Shown: positions 32,611-44,410, numbered from the stretch's first letter. The stretch: 64,000 nucleotides of DNA from Mycobacterium sp. (GCA_021732005.1 JAKFVT010000003.1:1-64000), one strand, 5' to 3'. Translations and numbers: made by a program. The notes: generated from the sequence alone by a model not told the origin.

Positions 32611-32632
32611 GGACTTACGCGATTAGGGACTT
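32603..32632. repeat. Short tandem repeat over a stop codon
   Basis: The 14-mer GCGATTAGGGACTT occurs twice (32603-32616 and 32619-32632) with period 16. The first copy contains the stop codon of the upstream gene. A third partial copy in inverse orientation (AAGTCCC) lies near 32668-32674 and could pair with either. This looks like local slippage duplication. Confidence 0.6.
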
Positions 32633-32682
32633 GGGCCGAATGTGCAGACTCATCCGCGCAACCCGGCAAGTCCCGTACGAAA

Positions 32683-32698
32683 CCGCACAGTCGTGCGG
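32683..32698 (-). terminator. Terminator of the tRNA-Thr transcript
   Basis: CCGCAC-AGTC-GTGCGG forms a perfect 6-bp stem; on the minus strand it is followed by TTTCGT. It begins 7 bp after the encoded CCA of the tRNA. This is a short intrinsic terminator. Confidence 0.6.
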
Positions 32699-32705
32699 GT
32701 AAGAG

Positions 32706-32781
32706 TGGAGCCACCTAGGAGAATCGAACTCCTGACCTATTCATTACGAGTGAATTGCTCTACCGACTGAGCTAAGGTGGC
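32706..32781 (-). tRNA. tRNA-Thr(CGT)
   Basis: On the minus strand a complete cloverleaf can be folded. Acceptor GCCACCT pairs with AGGTGGC, the D arm is GCTC-AGTCGGTA-GAGC, the anticodon arm is ATTCA-CTCGTAA-TGAAT with anticodon CGT, the variable loop is AGGTC, and the T arm is AGGAG-TTCGATT-CTCCT. The 73-nt body (32709-32781) ends with discriminator T and is followed by an encoded CCA (32708-32706). It reads ACG codons. Confidence 0.97.
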
Positions 32782-32804
32782 GCGGCCTCGACCGAGCAGT
32801 GAGT

Positions 32805-34019
32805 CTACAGGTCCGAACGCAGTGCCTGACCCACGGTGGCCACCATCGCATCGACAGCGAATTTGGGCTTGACGTTGATCGCCAGCGCCTCGCGACACTC
32901 GAGCACCGCTTCGATGCAGCGCAGCAGCCGCTCCGGGGACGCATGCGCCGCCAGAGCCGCCACCCGCTCGGCCATGTCGGGGTGGTTCGGCGCCACCGAG
33001 CCGGCGCCGTTGGCCACCAGCAGGGCGTCCCGGAAGTATGTCGCCAGGTCGATCAGCGCACGGTCGAGGGCATCGCGCGAGGCGCGGGTCTGCCGGGACT
33101 TCTGCCGCCGCTCGAGGTCCTTGATCGCACCCGCCGACCCGCGCAGGGTTCCCGCCGTCCCCTTCCCGGTCCCGCCGGCACCCAGCGCGGTGCGCAGTTC
33201 GTCCGCCTCTGCCTCGTCACGGCCCACATTGAGCGCCTTGGCCTCGGCCTCGGCGGTGGCCACCAGCTCTTCGGCGGCCGCATACGCGCGCGACGGCGTG
33301 GCGGCGTCGCGGGCCAGGCTCAGCGCCCGGGACCGGCGCTCGCGGGCGTCGGGATCGGTGGCCAGCCGCCGGGCCCGACCGACATGCCCTCCACTGATCG
33401 ACGCCGCCCAGTGCGCTTCCTCAGCGGACAAGCCGTCGCGGTCGATCAGCACCTGCGCGATCGCCCCGGCCGGCGGCGTCACCAGCGCGACGTGCCGGCA
33501 ACGCGACCGCAGGGTGATCGCGATGTCCTCGGGGTCCACCGACGGCGCACACAGCAGGAACACCGTCGACGGCGGTGGTTCCTCCACCACCTTGAGCAGT
33601 GCGTTGGCCGCACCCTCGGTGAGACGGTCGGCGTCCTCCACCACGACGATCTGCCAGCGGCCGGTGCTGGGCCGCCGGGACGCGATCTGGACGATGGCAC
33701 GCATCTCGTGGACCCCGATTGACAGCCCCTCGGGGATGATCCGCCGGACATCGCCGTGGGTGCCGGCCATGGTCGTCGTGCACGCCCGGCACTCCCCGCA
33801 GCCGGGCGTGCCCTCGGCAGTGCACTGAAGGGCCGCCGCGAAGCACTGCGCAGCCACCGAGCGCCCCGATCCAGGCGGACCGGTGATCAGCCAGGCATGT
33901 GTCATGGTGCCGATGGTGGCCACATCGTGAGCGGAATCACCCCGGGCGGCCCGAGCGGCACCGACCAGCTCCGCTTCCACGGCGCTTTGGCCCACCAACC
34001 GCGTGAAAACTCCGGACAT
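32805..34019 (-). CDS. holB: DNA polymerase III delta' subunit of the clamp loader
   Basis: The 404-residue AAA+ protein matches Rv3644c. The P-loop-like GPPGSGRS (47-54) has Arg where an ATPase has Lys, as expected for delta', which does not hydrolyse ATP. A zinc module with Cys 66, 74, 77 and 80 follows, then VVEDADRLTEGAANALLKVVEEPP and the SRC motif LRSRCRHVAL. A Gly/Ala-rich linker precedes the C-terminal collar domain. It joins gamma/tau and delta in loading the sliding clamp. The ATG at 34019 was chosen over longer frames. Confidence 0.92.
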   Translation of the reverse strand: MSGVFTRLVGQSAVEAELVGAARAARGDSAHDVATIGTMTHAWLITGPPGSGRSVAAQCFAAALQCTAEGTPGCGECRACTTTMAGTHGDVRRIIPEGLSIGVHEMRAIVQIASRRPSTGRWQIVVVEDADRLTEGAANALLKVVEEPPPSTVFLLCAPSVDPEDIAITLRSRCRHVALVTPPAGAIAQVLIDRDGLSAEEAHWAASISGGHVGRARRLATDPDARERRSRALSLARDAATPSRAYAAAEELVATAEAEAKALNVGRDEAEADELRTALGAGGTGKGTAGTLRGSAGAIKDLERRQKSRQTRASRDALDRALIDLATYFRDALLVANGAGSVAPNHPDMAERVAALAAHASPERLLRCIEAVLECREALAINVKPKFAVDAMVATVGQALRSDL

Positions 34020-34112
34020 CGCCTCAAACACTAGTGCGCAGCAACGACACAATCGCTGCCCACCGGGTTCTAGAGGTGCTGATCGGTCGCTCTGTACCGA
34101 TACGGTGGGTTC

Positions 34113-35710
34113 GTGACCACCGCGCAACTCAGCCCGGGACGGATCAATGGATTCGTCCGGTGGGTTGCGCGTACACCGTGGCCGGTGTTCACCCTCGGCA
34201 TGCTGCAGGCCGACATCATCGGTGCCCTGCTGGTGCTGGGCTTTCTGCGGTTCGGGTTGCCGCCGTCGGACCGGGTCATGCTGCAGGACCTGCCGACGTT
34301 GAACCTGGTCATCTTTCTGAGCTACCTGTTCATTTCATTCGCGGTGGGAGCCTTCGTCAGCCTCAAGCTGCTCGTTCCGGTGTTCCGCTGGCAACGCCGC
34401 GACGCCCTGCTGGCCGAGGACGATCCGGCCGCCACCGAGACGGCGCGGCTGCGGGCGCTGCGAATGCCCATCTACCGCTCGGTGATCAGCATGACCAATT
34501 GGGTGCTGGGCGCGGTGGTGTTCATCGCCGCCAGCTGGCCGGTGGCCAGCCATGCCGCACCGGTGCTGGCGGTGTCCACGCTGCTGGGTGCCACGGCCAC
34601 GACGATCATCGGTTACCTGCAGTCCGAGCGCGTGCTGCGCCCGGTGGCGGTCGCCGCGCTGCGCGGCGGAGTGCCGGAGAAGTTCCACCGGCCGGGCGTC
34701 GTCCAGCGACTGATGCTGACCTGGCTGTTGTCCACCGGGGTGCCGCTGTTGGCGATCGTGCTGTCGGTCGTGGCCAGCAAGTTCTCGCTGCTGGCCGCGT
34801 CGGCCGACTCTCTGTTCACCCCGATCCTCCTGATGGCAGTCGCCGCCCTGGTGGTCGGGATGGCCGGCAACGTGCTCGCGGCCATGTCGATCGCCGATCC
34901 GCTGCGCCAGTTGCGCTGGGCGCTCGGGGAGGTCCAGCGCGGCAACTACAACGCGCACATGCAGATCTACGACGCCAGCGAGCTTGGCCTGCTGCAGGCC
35001 GGCTTCAACGACATGGTCCGCGATCTGAGCGAACGGCAGCGGTTGCGCGACCTCTTCGGCCGCTACGTCGGCGAGGATGTCGCCCGGCGCGCCCTGGAGC
35101 GCGGCACCGAACTCGGCGGCCAGGAGCGCGACGTCGCGGTGCTGTTCGTCGACCTGGTCGGCTCCACCCAGCTGGCCGCCTCACGCCCGCCCAGCGAGGT
35201 CGTGAGCATGCTCAACGAGTTCTTCCGGGTGGTCGTCGACACCGTCAAGAAGCACGGCGGCTTCGTCAACAAGTTCCAGGGCGACGCGGCGCTGTGCATC
35301 TTCGGCGCGCCCATCGAACACCCCGATGCCTCCGGGGCGGCGCTGGCCGCCTCCCGCGAACTGCACGACGAGCTGGTCGGCGTGCTGGGCCAGACCGAGT
35401 TCGGTATCGGCGTCTCGGCCGGGCGTGCGATCGCCGGGCATATCGGCGCGCAGGCCCGGTTCGAATACACCGTGATCGGTGACCCGGTCAACGAAGCCGC
35501 CCGATTGACCGAGCTGGCGAAGCTGGAGAACGGCCACGTGCTGGCGTCGGCGATCGCGGTCAGCGGCGCCCTGGACGCCGAGGCGCTGTGCTGGAACGTC
35601 GGCGAGATCGTCGAGCTGCGCGGCCGCCGGGCACCCACCCAGCTGGCCCGCCCGGTGAATCTTCTGCTGCCGAGCGAAACCCGCGGCGAAGTGGCCACCG
35701 GCTCAGGCGG

Positions 35711-35714
<4 letters not shown>
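34113..35714 (+). CDS. Membrane-bound class III adenylate cyclase (Rv3645-like)
   Basis: The 533-residue protein has about six transmembrane helices (residues 20-260), a HAMP domain (SIADPLRQLRWALGEVQRGNY) and a cyclase catalytic domain. The catalytic domain shows both metal Asp residues (VLFVDLVGS and NKFQGDAAL), the substrate-selecting Lys in NKFQGD, and the transition-state Asn/Arg in DPVNEAARL. Homodimers make cAMP from ATP. The window also encodes CRP, so source and receptor of the signal lie within 25 kb. The GTG start is at 34113. Confidence 0.94.
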
Positions 35715-38509
<2,795 letters not shown>

Positions 38510-38622
38510 CTGCCCTTACGCTCCACTTCTCTATGTCCCTCAGGTACCCCCAAACCCGCGGGCACCTGACAATTTCGCACTCTGGACCGGTCAACGCAAA
38601 CCGACCCTCGCAGGGGAATCTC

Positions 38623-39201
38623 TCAGATCCGGGGCCACGCTGACAACGCTTCGCTCTGATTCGGGGGTTCCCCTACGTTCTCTACCAGGCGCGATAGCCG
38701 TCGACGGCCACTGATTCTCAGTGCCGGCCGGGTGCCTCGAGTGCCGATCAGCGTGGGTGCGATCCCCACCCGCATCAACGCCGACGCCAGCGGCGAATGA
38801 GTGTCGGGGGCGTGCGGGTCGAGTCCGAGCAGATAGCGGTCGGCTTCGGGAATGCCTGCTGCCAGCGTCCAGGCGCGCAGCTCCCGCGCTCCGGGCAGCC
38901 ATTGCGGCGGCACCGTCTTGACGGCCCCCCTGGTCCATTCGGCGGCGATTCCGGCCAGGCGGGCGTCCACGGCGGTGCGCACCAGCGGATTGTTCTCGTC
39001 GGTGCGGGTGATTTCGGCAGCGAGGCCGGTTTCGGTGATCATCTCCGCCAGCGCGTCGGCCCGCCACAGGTCGTCGACCACCACCGACAACCGTGCCCCA
39101 CCGCCCACGACCACCACCTGTCCGGTGGTGGCGAGCAGCCCGGTGAGGTCGGCGACCGCGGGCGGCACCGACTCAGCCGAGAAGAAGGACAGCTGGCTCA
39201 C
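38623..39201 (-). CDS. Conserved mycobacterial protein (Rv3647c-like)
   Basis: The 192-residue product has no domain that I can name, but its length and position between topA and cspA match Rv3647c. It is a soluble, mostly helical protein beginning MSQLSFFSAESVPP, with VVVVGGGARLSVVVDD and WTLAAGIPEADRYLLGLDPHAPDTHSPLASALMRVG segments. The start is a GTG at 39201. It follows cspA in the same direction, beyond a terminator-like hairpin, and may have its own promoter. Confidence 0.8.
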   Translation of the reverse strand: MSQLSFFSAESVPPAVADLTGLLATTGQVVVVGGGARLSVVVDDLWRADALAEMITETGLAAEITRTDENNPLVRTAVDARLAGIAAEWTRGAVKTVPPQWLPGARELRAWTLAAGIPEADRYLLGLDPHAPDTHSPLASALMRVGIAPTLIGTRGTRPALRISGRRRLSRLVENVGEPPNQSEALSAWPRI

Positions 39202-39301
39202 GAGTCGACAGTAAGGCAGCGGGAGACGAGCGGGAGGCAGCCGAGCGGTACCACTGGCGACGGGCGTGGCGGGCGCTGCGCGGGACACCCACCAACGAAA
39301 G

Positions 39302-39337
39302 CACCCCCGATGCCCGTCACCGGGACACTCGGGGGTG
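39302..39337 (-). terminator. Intrinsic terminator after cspA
   Basis: CACCCCCGA (39302-39310) and TCGGGGGTG (39329-39337) form a perfect 9-bp stem. On the minus strand the hairpin starts 20 bp after the cspA stop and is followed by CTTTCGTT. The stem can also act in the other direction. Confidence 0.7.
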
Positions 39338-39357
39338 TTTCGTGATGTCGTTGTTGA

Positions 39358-39561
39358 TCAGACGGCGCGAACGCCTGTGGCCTGTGGGCCCTTGGGGCTC
39401 TGACCGACCTCGAACTCGACCCGTTGGTTCTCCTCAAGGGTGCGGAAGCCCGACCCCTGAATTTCCGTGTAGTGGACGAACACGTCGGCAGAGCCGTCCT
39501 CGGGTGCAATGAACCCGAAACCCTTCTCGGCGTTGAACCACTTCACAGTTCCCTGTGGCAT
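39358..39561 (-). CDS. cspA: Cold-shock protein CspA
   Basis: The 67-residue protein is a single cold-shock domain: [23 protein letters not shown] with RNP1 (KGFGFI), and DVFVHYTEI with RNP2 (VFVHY). It binds single-stranded RNA or DNA and melts structured transcripts. The ATG at 39561 is preceded by AAGGAAAG; the longer frame to 39663 is leader sequence. The long upstream region before the divergent sftH gene contains a 9-bp inverted repeat that would fall in the cspA leader, as in other cold-shock mRNAs. Confidence 0.96.
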   Translation of the reverse strand: MPQGTVKWFNAEKGFGFIAPEDGSADVFVHYTEIQGSGFRTLEENQRVEFEVGQSPKGPQATGVRAV

Positions 39562-39676
39562 CTTTCGTACTTTCCTTCTCTTCCAACCGGGAGCGGCCGA
39601 CCGAGTTTTCGGCAGACCGGGCCCGTTCCGACCGCCATCCTTCGTGGAGTCGCCGGAACTCACCCGACCTACAACC

Positions 39677-39713
39677 CTCGCAGGAACCGCGATCGCAACG
39701 TCGATCCTGCGAG
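39677..39713 (-). promoter_or_regulatory. Inverted repeat in the cspA 5' leader
   Basis: CTCGCAGGA (39677-39685) and TCCTGCGAG (39705-39713) form perfect 9-bp arms around a 19-nt loop holding the palindrome GCGATCGC. It lies 116-152 bp upstream of the cspA start, within a 289-bp gap shared with sftH. It could be a leader hairpin affecting translation or stability, or a protein-binding dyad. Confidence 0.5.
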
Positions 39714-39850
39714 TGTTGACACACGAACACAGAAGCTGCGACCGCCCTTATCCAATCACGTCCAGAGCTGTTGCGACAGTCTCAGTGCTACTAACTGGTG
39801 AACAATTCGATACAGGGGTGTAGATCGCTTTTAGAAAGGGCTGATTTCAA

Positions 39851-42178
39851 ATGGTGAGTTTCGGCAGCGAGCTGCTTAACGCGGCGGTCGCGGGTGCCGA
39901 ATCATCGCCGGCCGCGCTGCTTCACGTCGCCGAGCTTCCCGCCCGCCAAGCGAACAGTGCGGAGTGGCCTGCCTGGGCTGACCCAGATGTGCTCCGCGCG
40001 TTCCATGATCACGGAATCGCCGAGCCGTGGTCGCATCAGGTGCAGGCCGCCGAGCTCGCGCACGCCGGCCGCCATGTCGTCATCAGTACGGGTACCGCAT
40101 CGGGCAAGTCGCTGGCGTTCCAATTGCCGATCATGGATGCGCTGGCGCGTGATCCGCGCGCCAGGGCACTTTATTTGTCACCCACCAAAGCGCTCGGCCA
40201 CGACCAATTACGCACCGCTCATTCCTTGACCACCGCGGTGGCCGCGCTGACGGACGTCGCACCGACTTCCTACGACGGCGACACACCGGTCGAGGTACGC
40301 AAATTCGCCCGCGAGCGGTCGCGCTGGTTGTTCTCCAATCCCGACATGATCCACCTGTCCTTACTGCGCAACCACGCCCGGTGGGCGGTCTACCTGCGTG
40401 GGTTGCGTTACATCGTCGTCGACGAATGCCATTACTACCGTGGCATTTTCGGCTCGAACGTAGCCATGGTGTTACGGCGGCTGCTGCGGCTGTGTCAGCG
40501 CTATGCCCCGGCGTCGGGTCCTGGGCCGACGGTCATCTTCGCCAGCGCGACCACCGCGGCACCCGGTGAGACCGCCGCGGAATTGATCGGGCAGACCGTG
40601 ACGGCGGTGACCGAGGACGGGTCACCGCACGGGGCGCGCACGGTGGCGCTCTGGGAGCCGGAACTGCGTACCGATCTGACGGGCGAAAACGGTGCGCCGG
40701 TGCGACGTTCGGCCGGCGCCGAGGCGGCTCGCATGATGGCCGATCTCGTTGCTGAGGGGGCCCGGACGTTGACGTTCGTCAGGTCGCGGCGCGGCGCGGA
40801 GCTGACCGCCCTCGGCGCCAGGGCCCGGCTGGAGGACATCGCCCCGCAGCTGCTCGACACCGTGGCGTCGTATCGGGCCGGGTATCTCGCCGAGGACCGC
40901 CGGGAACTGGAGCGTGCCCTCGCCGACGGCGAATTGCGCGGGCTGGCCACCACGAATGCACTCGAGCTGGGTATCGATATCGCCGGGCTGGATGCCGTTC
41001 TGCTGGCGGGCTTTCCGGGGACGGTGGCGTCATTCTGGCAGCAGGCCGGCCGGTCGGGACGGCGCGGCCAGGGTGCGCTGGTGGTTCTCGTCGCCCGTGA
41101 CGACCCGTTGGACACCTACCTGGTGCACCACCCGGAGGCGTTGCTGGACAAGCCGGTTGAGCGGGTGGTCATCGATCCGACGAACCCCTACGTGGTGGGT
41201 CCGCAGCTGCTCTGCGCGGCGACGGAGATGCCGTTGGAGGACGCCGAGGTGCGGCGCTGGGAGGCCGAACCGGTGGCCGCCGAGCTGGTCGACGACGGGT
41301 TGTTGCGCCGGCGCGGCGGCAAATACTTCCCCGCCGCCGGGCTGGATCCCCATTCGGCGGTGGACATCCGCGGTTCGGCCGGGGGCAGCATCGCGATCGT
41401 CGAGGCCGGGACGGGACGCATGCTCGGCAACGCCGACGCCGGCCAGGCGCCGGCGGCCGTTCACCCCGGTGCGGTGTATCTGCATCAGGGTGAGAGCTAC
41501 CTCGTGGACTCGTTGAGCTTCTCCGACGGCGTGGCGTTCGTGCACGCCGAGGATCCCGGCTACACCACATTCGCCAGGGAGGTCACCGACATCGCGGTGA
41601 CCGGGACGGGCGAACGGATGCACTACGGCCCGGTGACGCTGGGTCTGGTGCCGGTGTCGGTGACACACCGAGTGATCGGCTACCTGCGCCGCCGGTTGTC
41701 CGGCGAGGTGATCGACTTCGTCGAACTGGACATGCCCGAACACTGCCTGCCGACCACCGCAGTGATGTACACCATCACGCCGGAAGCGTTGGCCGACAGC
41801 GGGATCGAACAGCTGCGGATACCGGGCTCGTTGCACGCCGCCGAGCACGCCGCGATCGGCCTGCTGCCGCTGGTGGCCAGTTGCGACCGCGGCGATATCG
41901 GCGGCGTGTCCACCGCCATCGGCGCCGACGGCCTGCCCACGGTGTTCGTCTACGACGGGCATCCGGGTGGGGCCGGTTTCGCCGAGCGCGGCTATAGTCT
42001 GGTCAGCACCTGGCTGGGCGCCACCGCGGCCGCGATCGAAGCGTGCGAATGCCCGCAGGGCTGTCCGTCATGTGTGCAGTCGCCCAAGTGCGGCAACGGG
42101 AATGACCCGCTGGACAAGTCCGGTGCTGTTGCCGTCCTCAAGCTCGTTCTCGCGCAGGTGGCTGCAGGCGGTGCCTGA
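39851..42178 (+). CDS. sftH: SftH-type superfamily 2 helicase with DUF1998 domain
   Basis: The 775-residue protein is the mycobacterial SftH helicase (Rv3649-like), a 3'-to-5' DNA translocase related to eukaryotic Hrq1. Visible motifs are Walker A STGTASGKSLAF, SPTKALGHDQ, DEAH-box variant DECHYYRG, FASATT (motif III), TTNALELGIDI and QQAGRSGRRGQGALVVLVA (motif VI). The C-terminal DUF1998 domain ends with a four-Cys cluster in CECPQGCPSCVQSPKCGNGN. It probably serves DNA repair. It is divergent from cspA and starts at an ATG. Confidence 0.93.
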   Translation: MVSFGSELLNAAVAGAESSPAALLHVAELPARQANSAEWPAWADPDVLRAFHDHGIAEPWSHQVQAAELAHAGRHVVISTGTASGKSLAFQLPIMDALARDPRARALYLSPTKALGHDQLRTAHSLTTAVAALTDVAPTSYDGDTPVEVRKFARERSRWLFSNPDMIHLSLLRNHARWAVYLRGLRYIVVDECHYYRGIFGSNVAMVLRRLLRLCQRYAPASGPGPTVIFASATTAAPGETAAELIGQTVTAVTEDGSPHGARTVALWEPELRTDLTGENGAPVRRSAGAEAARMMADLVAEGARTLTFVRSRRGAELTALGARARLEDIAPQLLDTVASYRAGYLAEDRRELERALADGELRGLATTNALELGIDIAGLDAVLLAGFPGTVASFWQQAGRSGRRGQGALVVLVARDDPLDTYLVHHPEALLDKPVERVVIDPTNPYVVGPQLLCAATEMPLEDAEVRRWEAEPVAAELVDDGLLRRRGGKYFPAAGLDPHSAVDIRGSAGGSIAIVEAGTGRMLGNADAGQAPAAVHPGAVYLHQGESYLVDSLSFSDGVAFVHAEDPGYTTFAREVTDIAVTGTGERMHYGPVTLGLVPVSVTHRVIGYLRRRLSGEVIDFVELDMPEHCLPTTAVMYTITPEALADSGIEQLRIPGSLHAAEHAAIGLLPLVASCDRGDIGGVSTAIGADGLPTVFVYDGHPGGAGFAERGYSLVSTWLGATAAAIEACECPQGCPSCVQSPKCGNGNDPLDKSGAVAVLKLVLAQVAAGGA

Positions 42179-42488
42179 CCGGCGTGCCGACCGACCCCTC
42201 GAACAGTCGACACCCACGATGCAAGCACGCGCCACCGCGATGGCGCTGCACCCCGCACTGGTGGAGGCGTTGCGACAGCCTGACATCACTGCCCGCGGCG
42301 AACGGCCGGACAACGCGATCCGTTCCCATCCCGACAGGTCGGGTAGGCGAAAAAATACCGAACCGCGATCGCGGCCGCAAGAAAATCGGCATCGCGGTGG
42401 TTTGCCGGACCAACTCATTGTTTTCCACCAGCGGATTCCGGCCGTCCGTCCCAAGCTGGTCCCAAGGTGCTCTCGTTAAACTGCCTTC
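42179..42488. other. 310-bp intergenic region with an 11-bp-spaced direct repeat
   Basis: No gene is supported here. The PE-family gene that I recall at this position in M. tuberculosis is absent. Near the end, GTCCCAAG occurs twice (42448-42455 and 42459-42466), offset by 11 bp, about one helical turn, 22 bp before the next start. This could be a binding site for a regulator that uses tandem half-sites. The AT-richer stretch around 42350-42425 may hold the promoter. Confidence 0.4.
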
Positions 42489-43514
42489 ATGACGCCCGAC
42501 TGGCTGCTGGTGGAAACACTCGGCACCGAACCGGTGGTGGTCGCGCAGGGCCGTCAGATGAAGAATTTGGTGCCCCTGGCCATTTACTTGCGACGCAACC
42601 CGCACCTGGCCGCCATCCAGACCGCCATCGCCGAAACCGTGGCGACCGGCAACAGCTTGGCCAGCATCACCCCGAAGAGCGACCGGGTGATCCGCACCGA
42701 GCCCGTCCAGATGTCCGACGGTCGGATGCACGGTGTGCATGTCTGGATCGGCCCCGCTGATGCGGAGCCGCCGGAGCGGCCGATACCGGGGCCGCTGAAG
42801 TGGGACATGACTCTCGGGATCGCCACCGACACCGTTGAATCACTGGTGAACGCCGGGCTGGATCCCACCAAGGAGCCCACGCACGGCCGGGCCTTCGCCG
42901 AGGATCTGCCGTCGCGCAGCTTCAACCGCGACGAGGCCAAGGTGCTGGCCCTGGCGATCGATGCCGCACCTGGCCGGACATACTGCACCACTTGGACTTT
43001 CACCGATAGTCACGGCGAGACCATTCGGGCCGGGTTCGTGGCACGTACCGCCTCGGAGATGGCCGACGACGCCACCGAGCACCTCGTCGCCCGGGCGATG
43101 AACCTGCGCTGCGACCTCGACGAGGGTGCACTGCCACCCGACCATCTGGCCCAACGCATTCTCGACGGGCTGTCGCAGCCAGGCGTCCACCGGGCCCTCG
43201 TCGACCTGCACACGTGGAAGCTGTTGAAGTGGCTTGACGATCCATGCCCGCACTACGACTGGCGCCAGAGCGTCCAATTCCATCCCGACGACCGCGATCT
43301 GCTCATCCCGATGGCGGACGACTTTGGGACCGGCAACACCAGCCGGGTGTTGCGGCTTCCCGGAGTGGGCGGCGGCTGGGTGCCGATGCATGTCACCGTC
43401 AACCGCGTCGAGGTGGACAAGAACATCTTCGCTGGGCTGATCACTCTGCGTCTGCCCACCGCGGCGGAACTGTCGGCGGCGCGACTGACCGCCAAGGGCA
43501 CGTCTACCAGCTAG
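42489..43514 (+). CDS. Tandem GAF/PAS-type sensor protein (Rv3651-like, DUF5593)
   Basis: The 341-residue protein matches the mycobacteria-restricted Rv3651 family, whose structure was described as a tandem PAS/GAF-like sensor. It begins MTPDWLLVETLGTEPVVVAQGRQ and contains DRVIRTEPVQMSDGRMHGVHVWIG (core of the first sensor unit). A helical linker follows, and a second unit, RVLRLPGVGGGWVPMHVTVNRVEV, lies near the C-terminus. No output domain is present, so it probably signals by protein contact. The ligand and partner are unknown. It is convergent with the Tad-like locus, 7 bp apart. Confidence 0.87.
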   Translation: MTPDWLLVETLGTEPVVVAQGRQMKNLVPLAIYLRRNPHLAAIQTAIAETVATGNSLASITPKSDRVIRTEPVQMSDGRMHGVHVWIGPADAEPPERPIPGPLKWDMTLGIATDTVESLVNAGLDPTKEPTHGRAFAEDLPSRSFNRDEAKVLALAIDAAPGRTYCTTWTFTDSHGETIRAGFVARTASEMADDATEHLVARAMNLRCDLDEGALPPDHLAQRILDGLSQPGVHRALVDLHTWKLLKWLDDPCPHYDWRQSVQFHPDDRDLLIPMADDFGTGNTSRVLRLPGVGGGWVPMHVTVNRVEVDKNIFAGLITLRLPTAAELSAARLTAKGTSTS

Positions 43515-43521
43515 CGCGCCA

Positions 43522-43884
43522 CTAGCCCGCGTCTAGGGGACCCGCCCGGGCCGCGGCGTGGGCACGGCCCCCAAGAAGCCGGCCCGTCGCGGCATCGACA
43601 TGGACGACGATGTCGAGTTCGTCGACATCGCACCTACTCAGCTCCGTGCCCATCGCGCGGCTGACCGCGGCAGCCTGCCGGCACGCGGTCTCGGGTCCCT
43701 GCGGCAGCCACATGGCCGCGGCCAGCGCCGCCATGTCCGCGCCGGCCTGCGCGCGATGCCGTGCCACCACGGCGCCTCCGACCTGGACACCGGCCGCGGC
43801 GATCGCTGCCAAGGTGGCGATGAGCACCGCCGCCAGCACGGTCGCGACACCGTGCTCGTCACGCGCCAGGCTCGGTGGCCGCAA
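43522..43884 (-). CDS. TadE-like pilus-locus protein (Rv3654c-like)
   Basis: The product of about 120 residues has a short N-terminus followed by DEHGVATVLAAVLIATLAAIAAAGVQVGG, the pseudopilin-like hydrophobic helix of the 'helicase/secretion neighbourhood TadE-like' family, then QAGADMAALAAAMWLPQGPETAC. It is the distal gene of the Tad-like operon and overlaps tadE by 26 bp. I placed the start at the TTG at 43884; no ATG or GTG lies closer to the helix. The longer frame to 44181 contains tadE in another frame and is rejected. Confidence 0.75.
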   Translation of the reverse strand: MRPPSLARDEHGVATVLAAVLIATLAAIAAAGVQVGGAVVARHRAQAGADMAALAAAMWLPQGPETACRQAAAVSRAMGTELSRCDVDELDIVVHVDAATGRLLGGRAHAAARAGPLDAG

Positions 43885-44131
43885 CCGCGTCGGCGGCGAT
43901 GACGACACCGGGCAGCAGCCGGGACCTGCCGATGACCGTCGCGACGACGAAGCCCCCGTCACGCCGGATCCGCACTGTCGCGCCCGCGGGCCCGACCCAA
44001 CGGGCTGCGGTGTCCGCGCCCGCCTCATCACCGCGGGCCGCCAACCGGGCCGCCTCGCGGGCGGCGTCGATGCAGCGCACCTGCATCGCGACCGCGGTGA
44101 TTCCACTGGCGCAGACGACCATGACCACCAC
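43859..44131 (-). CDS. TadE-family pilus assembly protein, start codon unclear
   Basis: The recognisable product reads AAREAARLAARGDEAGADTAARWVGPAG and ends SRLLPGVVIAADAVAATEPGA, as in Rv3655c. The open frame and the family's hydrophobic helix continue upstream of the GTG at 44131 to about 44182 (GFATVEAALAIAALVVVMVV), but no ATG, GTG or TTG exists in that stretch. In M. tuberculosis, as I recall, translation starts at a GTG before EAALAIAAL; here that codon is GTC. The true start is therefore uncertain, and a start at 44131 would remove most of the helix. Confidence 0.7.
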   Translation of the reverse strand: MVVMVVCASGITAVAMQVRCIDAAREAARLAARGDEAGADTAARWVGPAGATVRIRRDGGFVVATVIGRSRLLPGVVIAADAVAATEPGA

Positions 44132-44184
44132 CAGCGCGGCGATGGCCAGGGCCGCCTCGACGGTGGCGAAACCACGGTCACCGG

Positions 44185-44388
44185 TTAGACCTTCGTGTTC
44201 AGCGCACGGTTGATGATGTTCGTCAACGCGCCGACGATCGAGTCGCCGGTGACCACGCTGTAGAGGATCGCGCCGAATGCCGCGGCGGCGATCGTGCCGA
44301 TCGCGTACTCGACAGTCGACATCCCGGCGTCGTCGACCGCCACCATCATCATCCGAGATTTCAGCTCTCGAAATACATTGTTGCTCAA
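44185..44388 (-). CDS. flp: Flp-type pilin (DUF4244, Rv3656c-like)
   Basis: The 67-residue protein has a charged leader, then DDAGMSTVEYAIGTIAAAAFGAILYSVVTG, the class III signal and hydrophobic helix of Flp/DUF4244 pilins with the Glu at position 5 of the mature helix (STVEY). A short tail ends IINRALNTKV. The start is a TTG at 44388 with a strong GGAGG 9-13 bp upstream, so it can be highly translated. No prepilin peptidase gene lies in the locus. Confidence 0.85.
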   Translation of the reverse strand: MSNNVFRELKSRMMMVAVDDAGMSTVEYAIGTIAAAAFGAILYSVVTGDSIVGALTNIINRALNTKV

Positions 44389-44410
44389 TTATTTTCCTCC
44401 ATTTCCACTT

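Noticed and set aside
32603..32632. Tandem repeat next to tRNA-Thr as an integration attachment site
   Set aside because: The repeat is not a copy of the tRNA 3' end and no integrase lies nearby.
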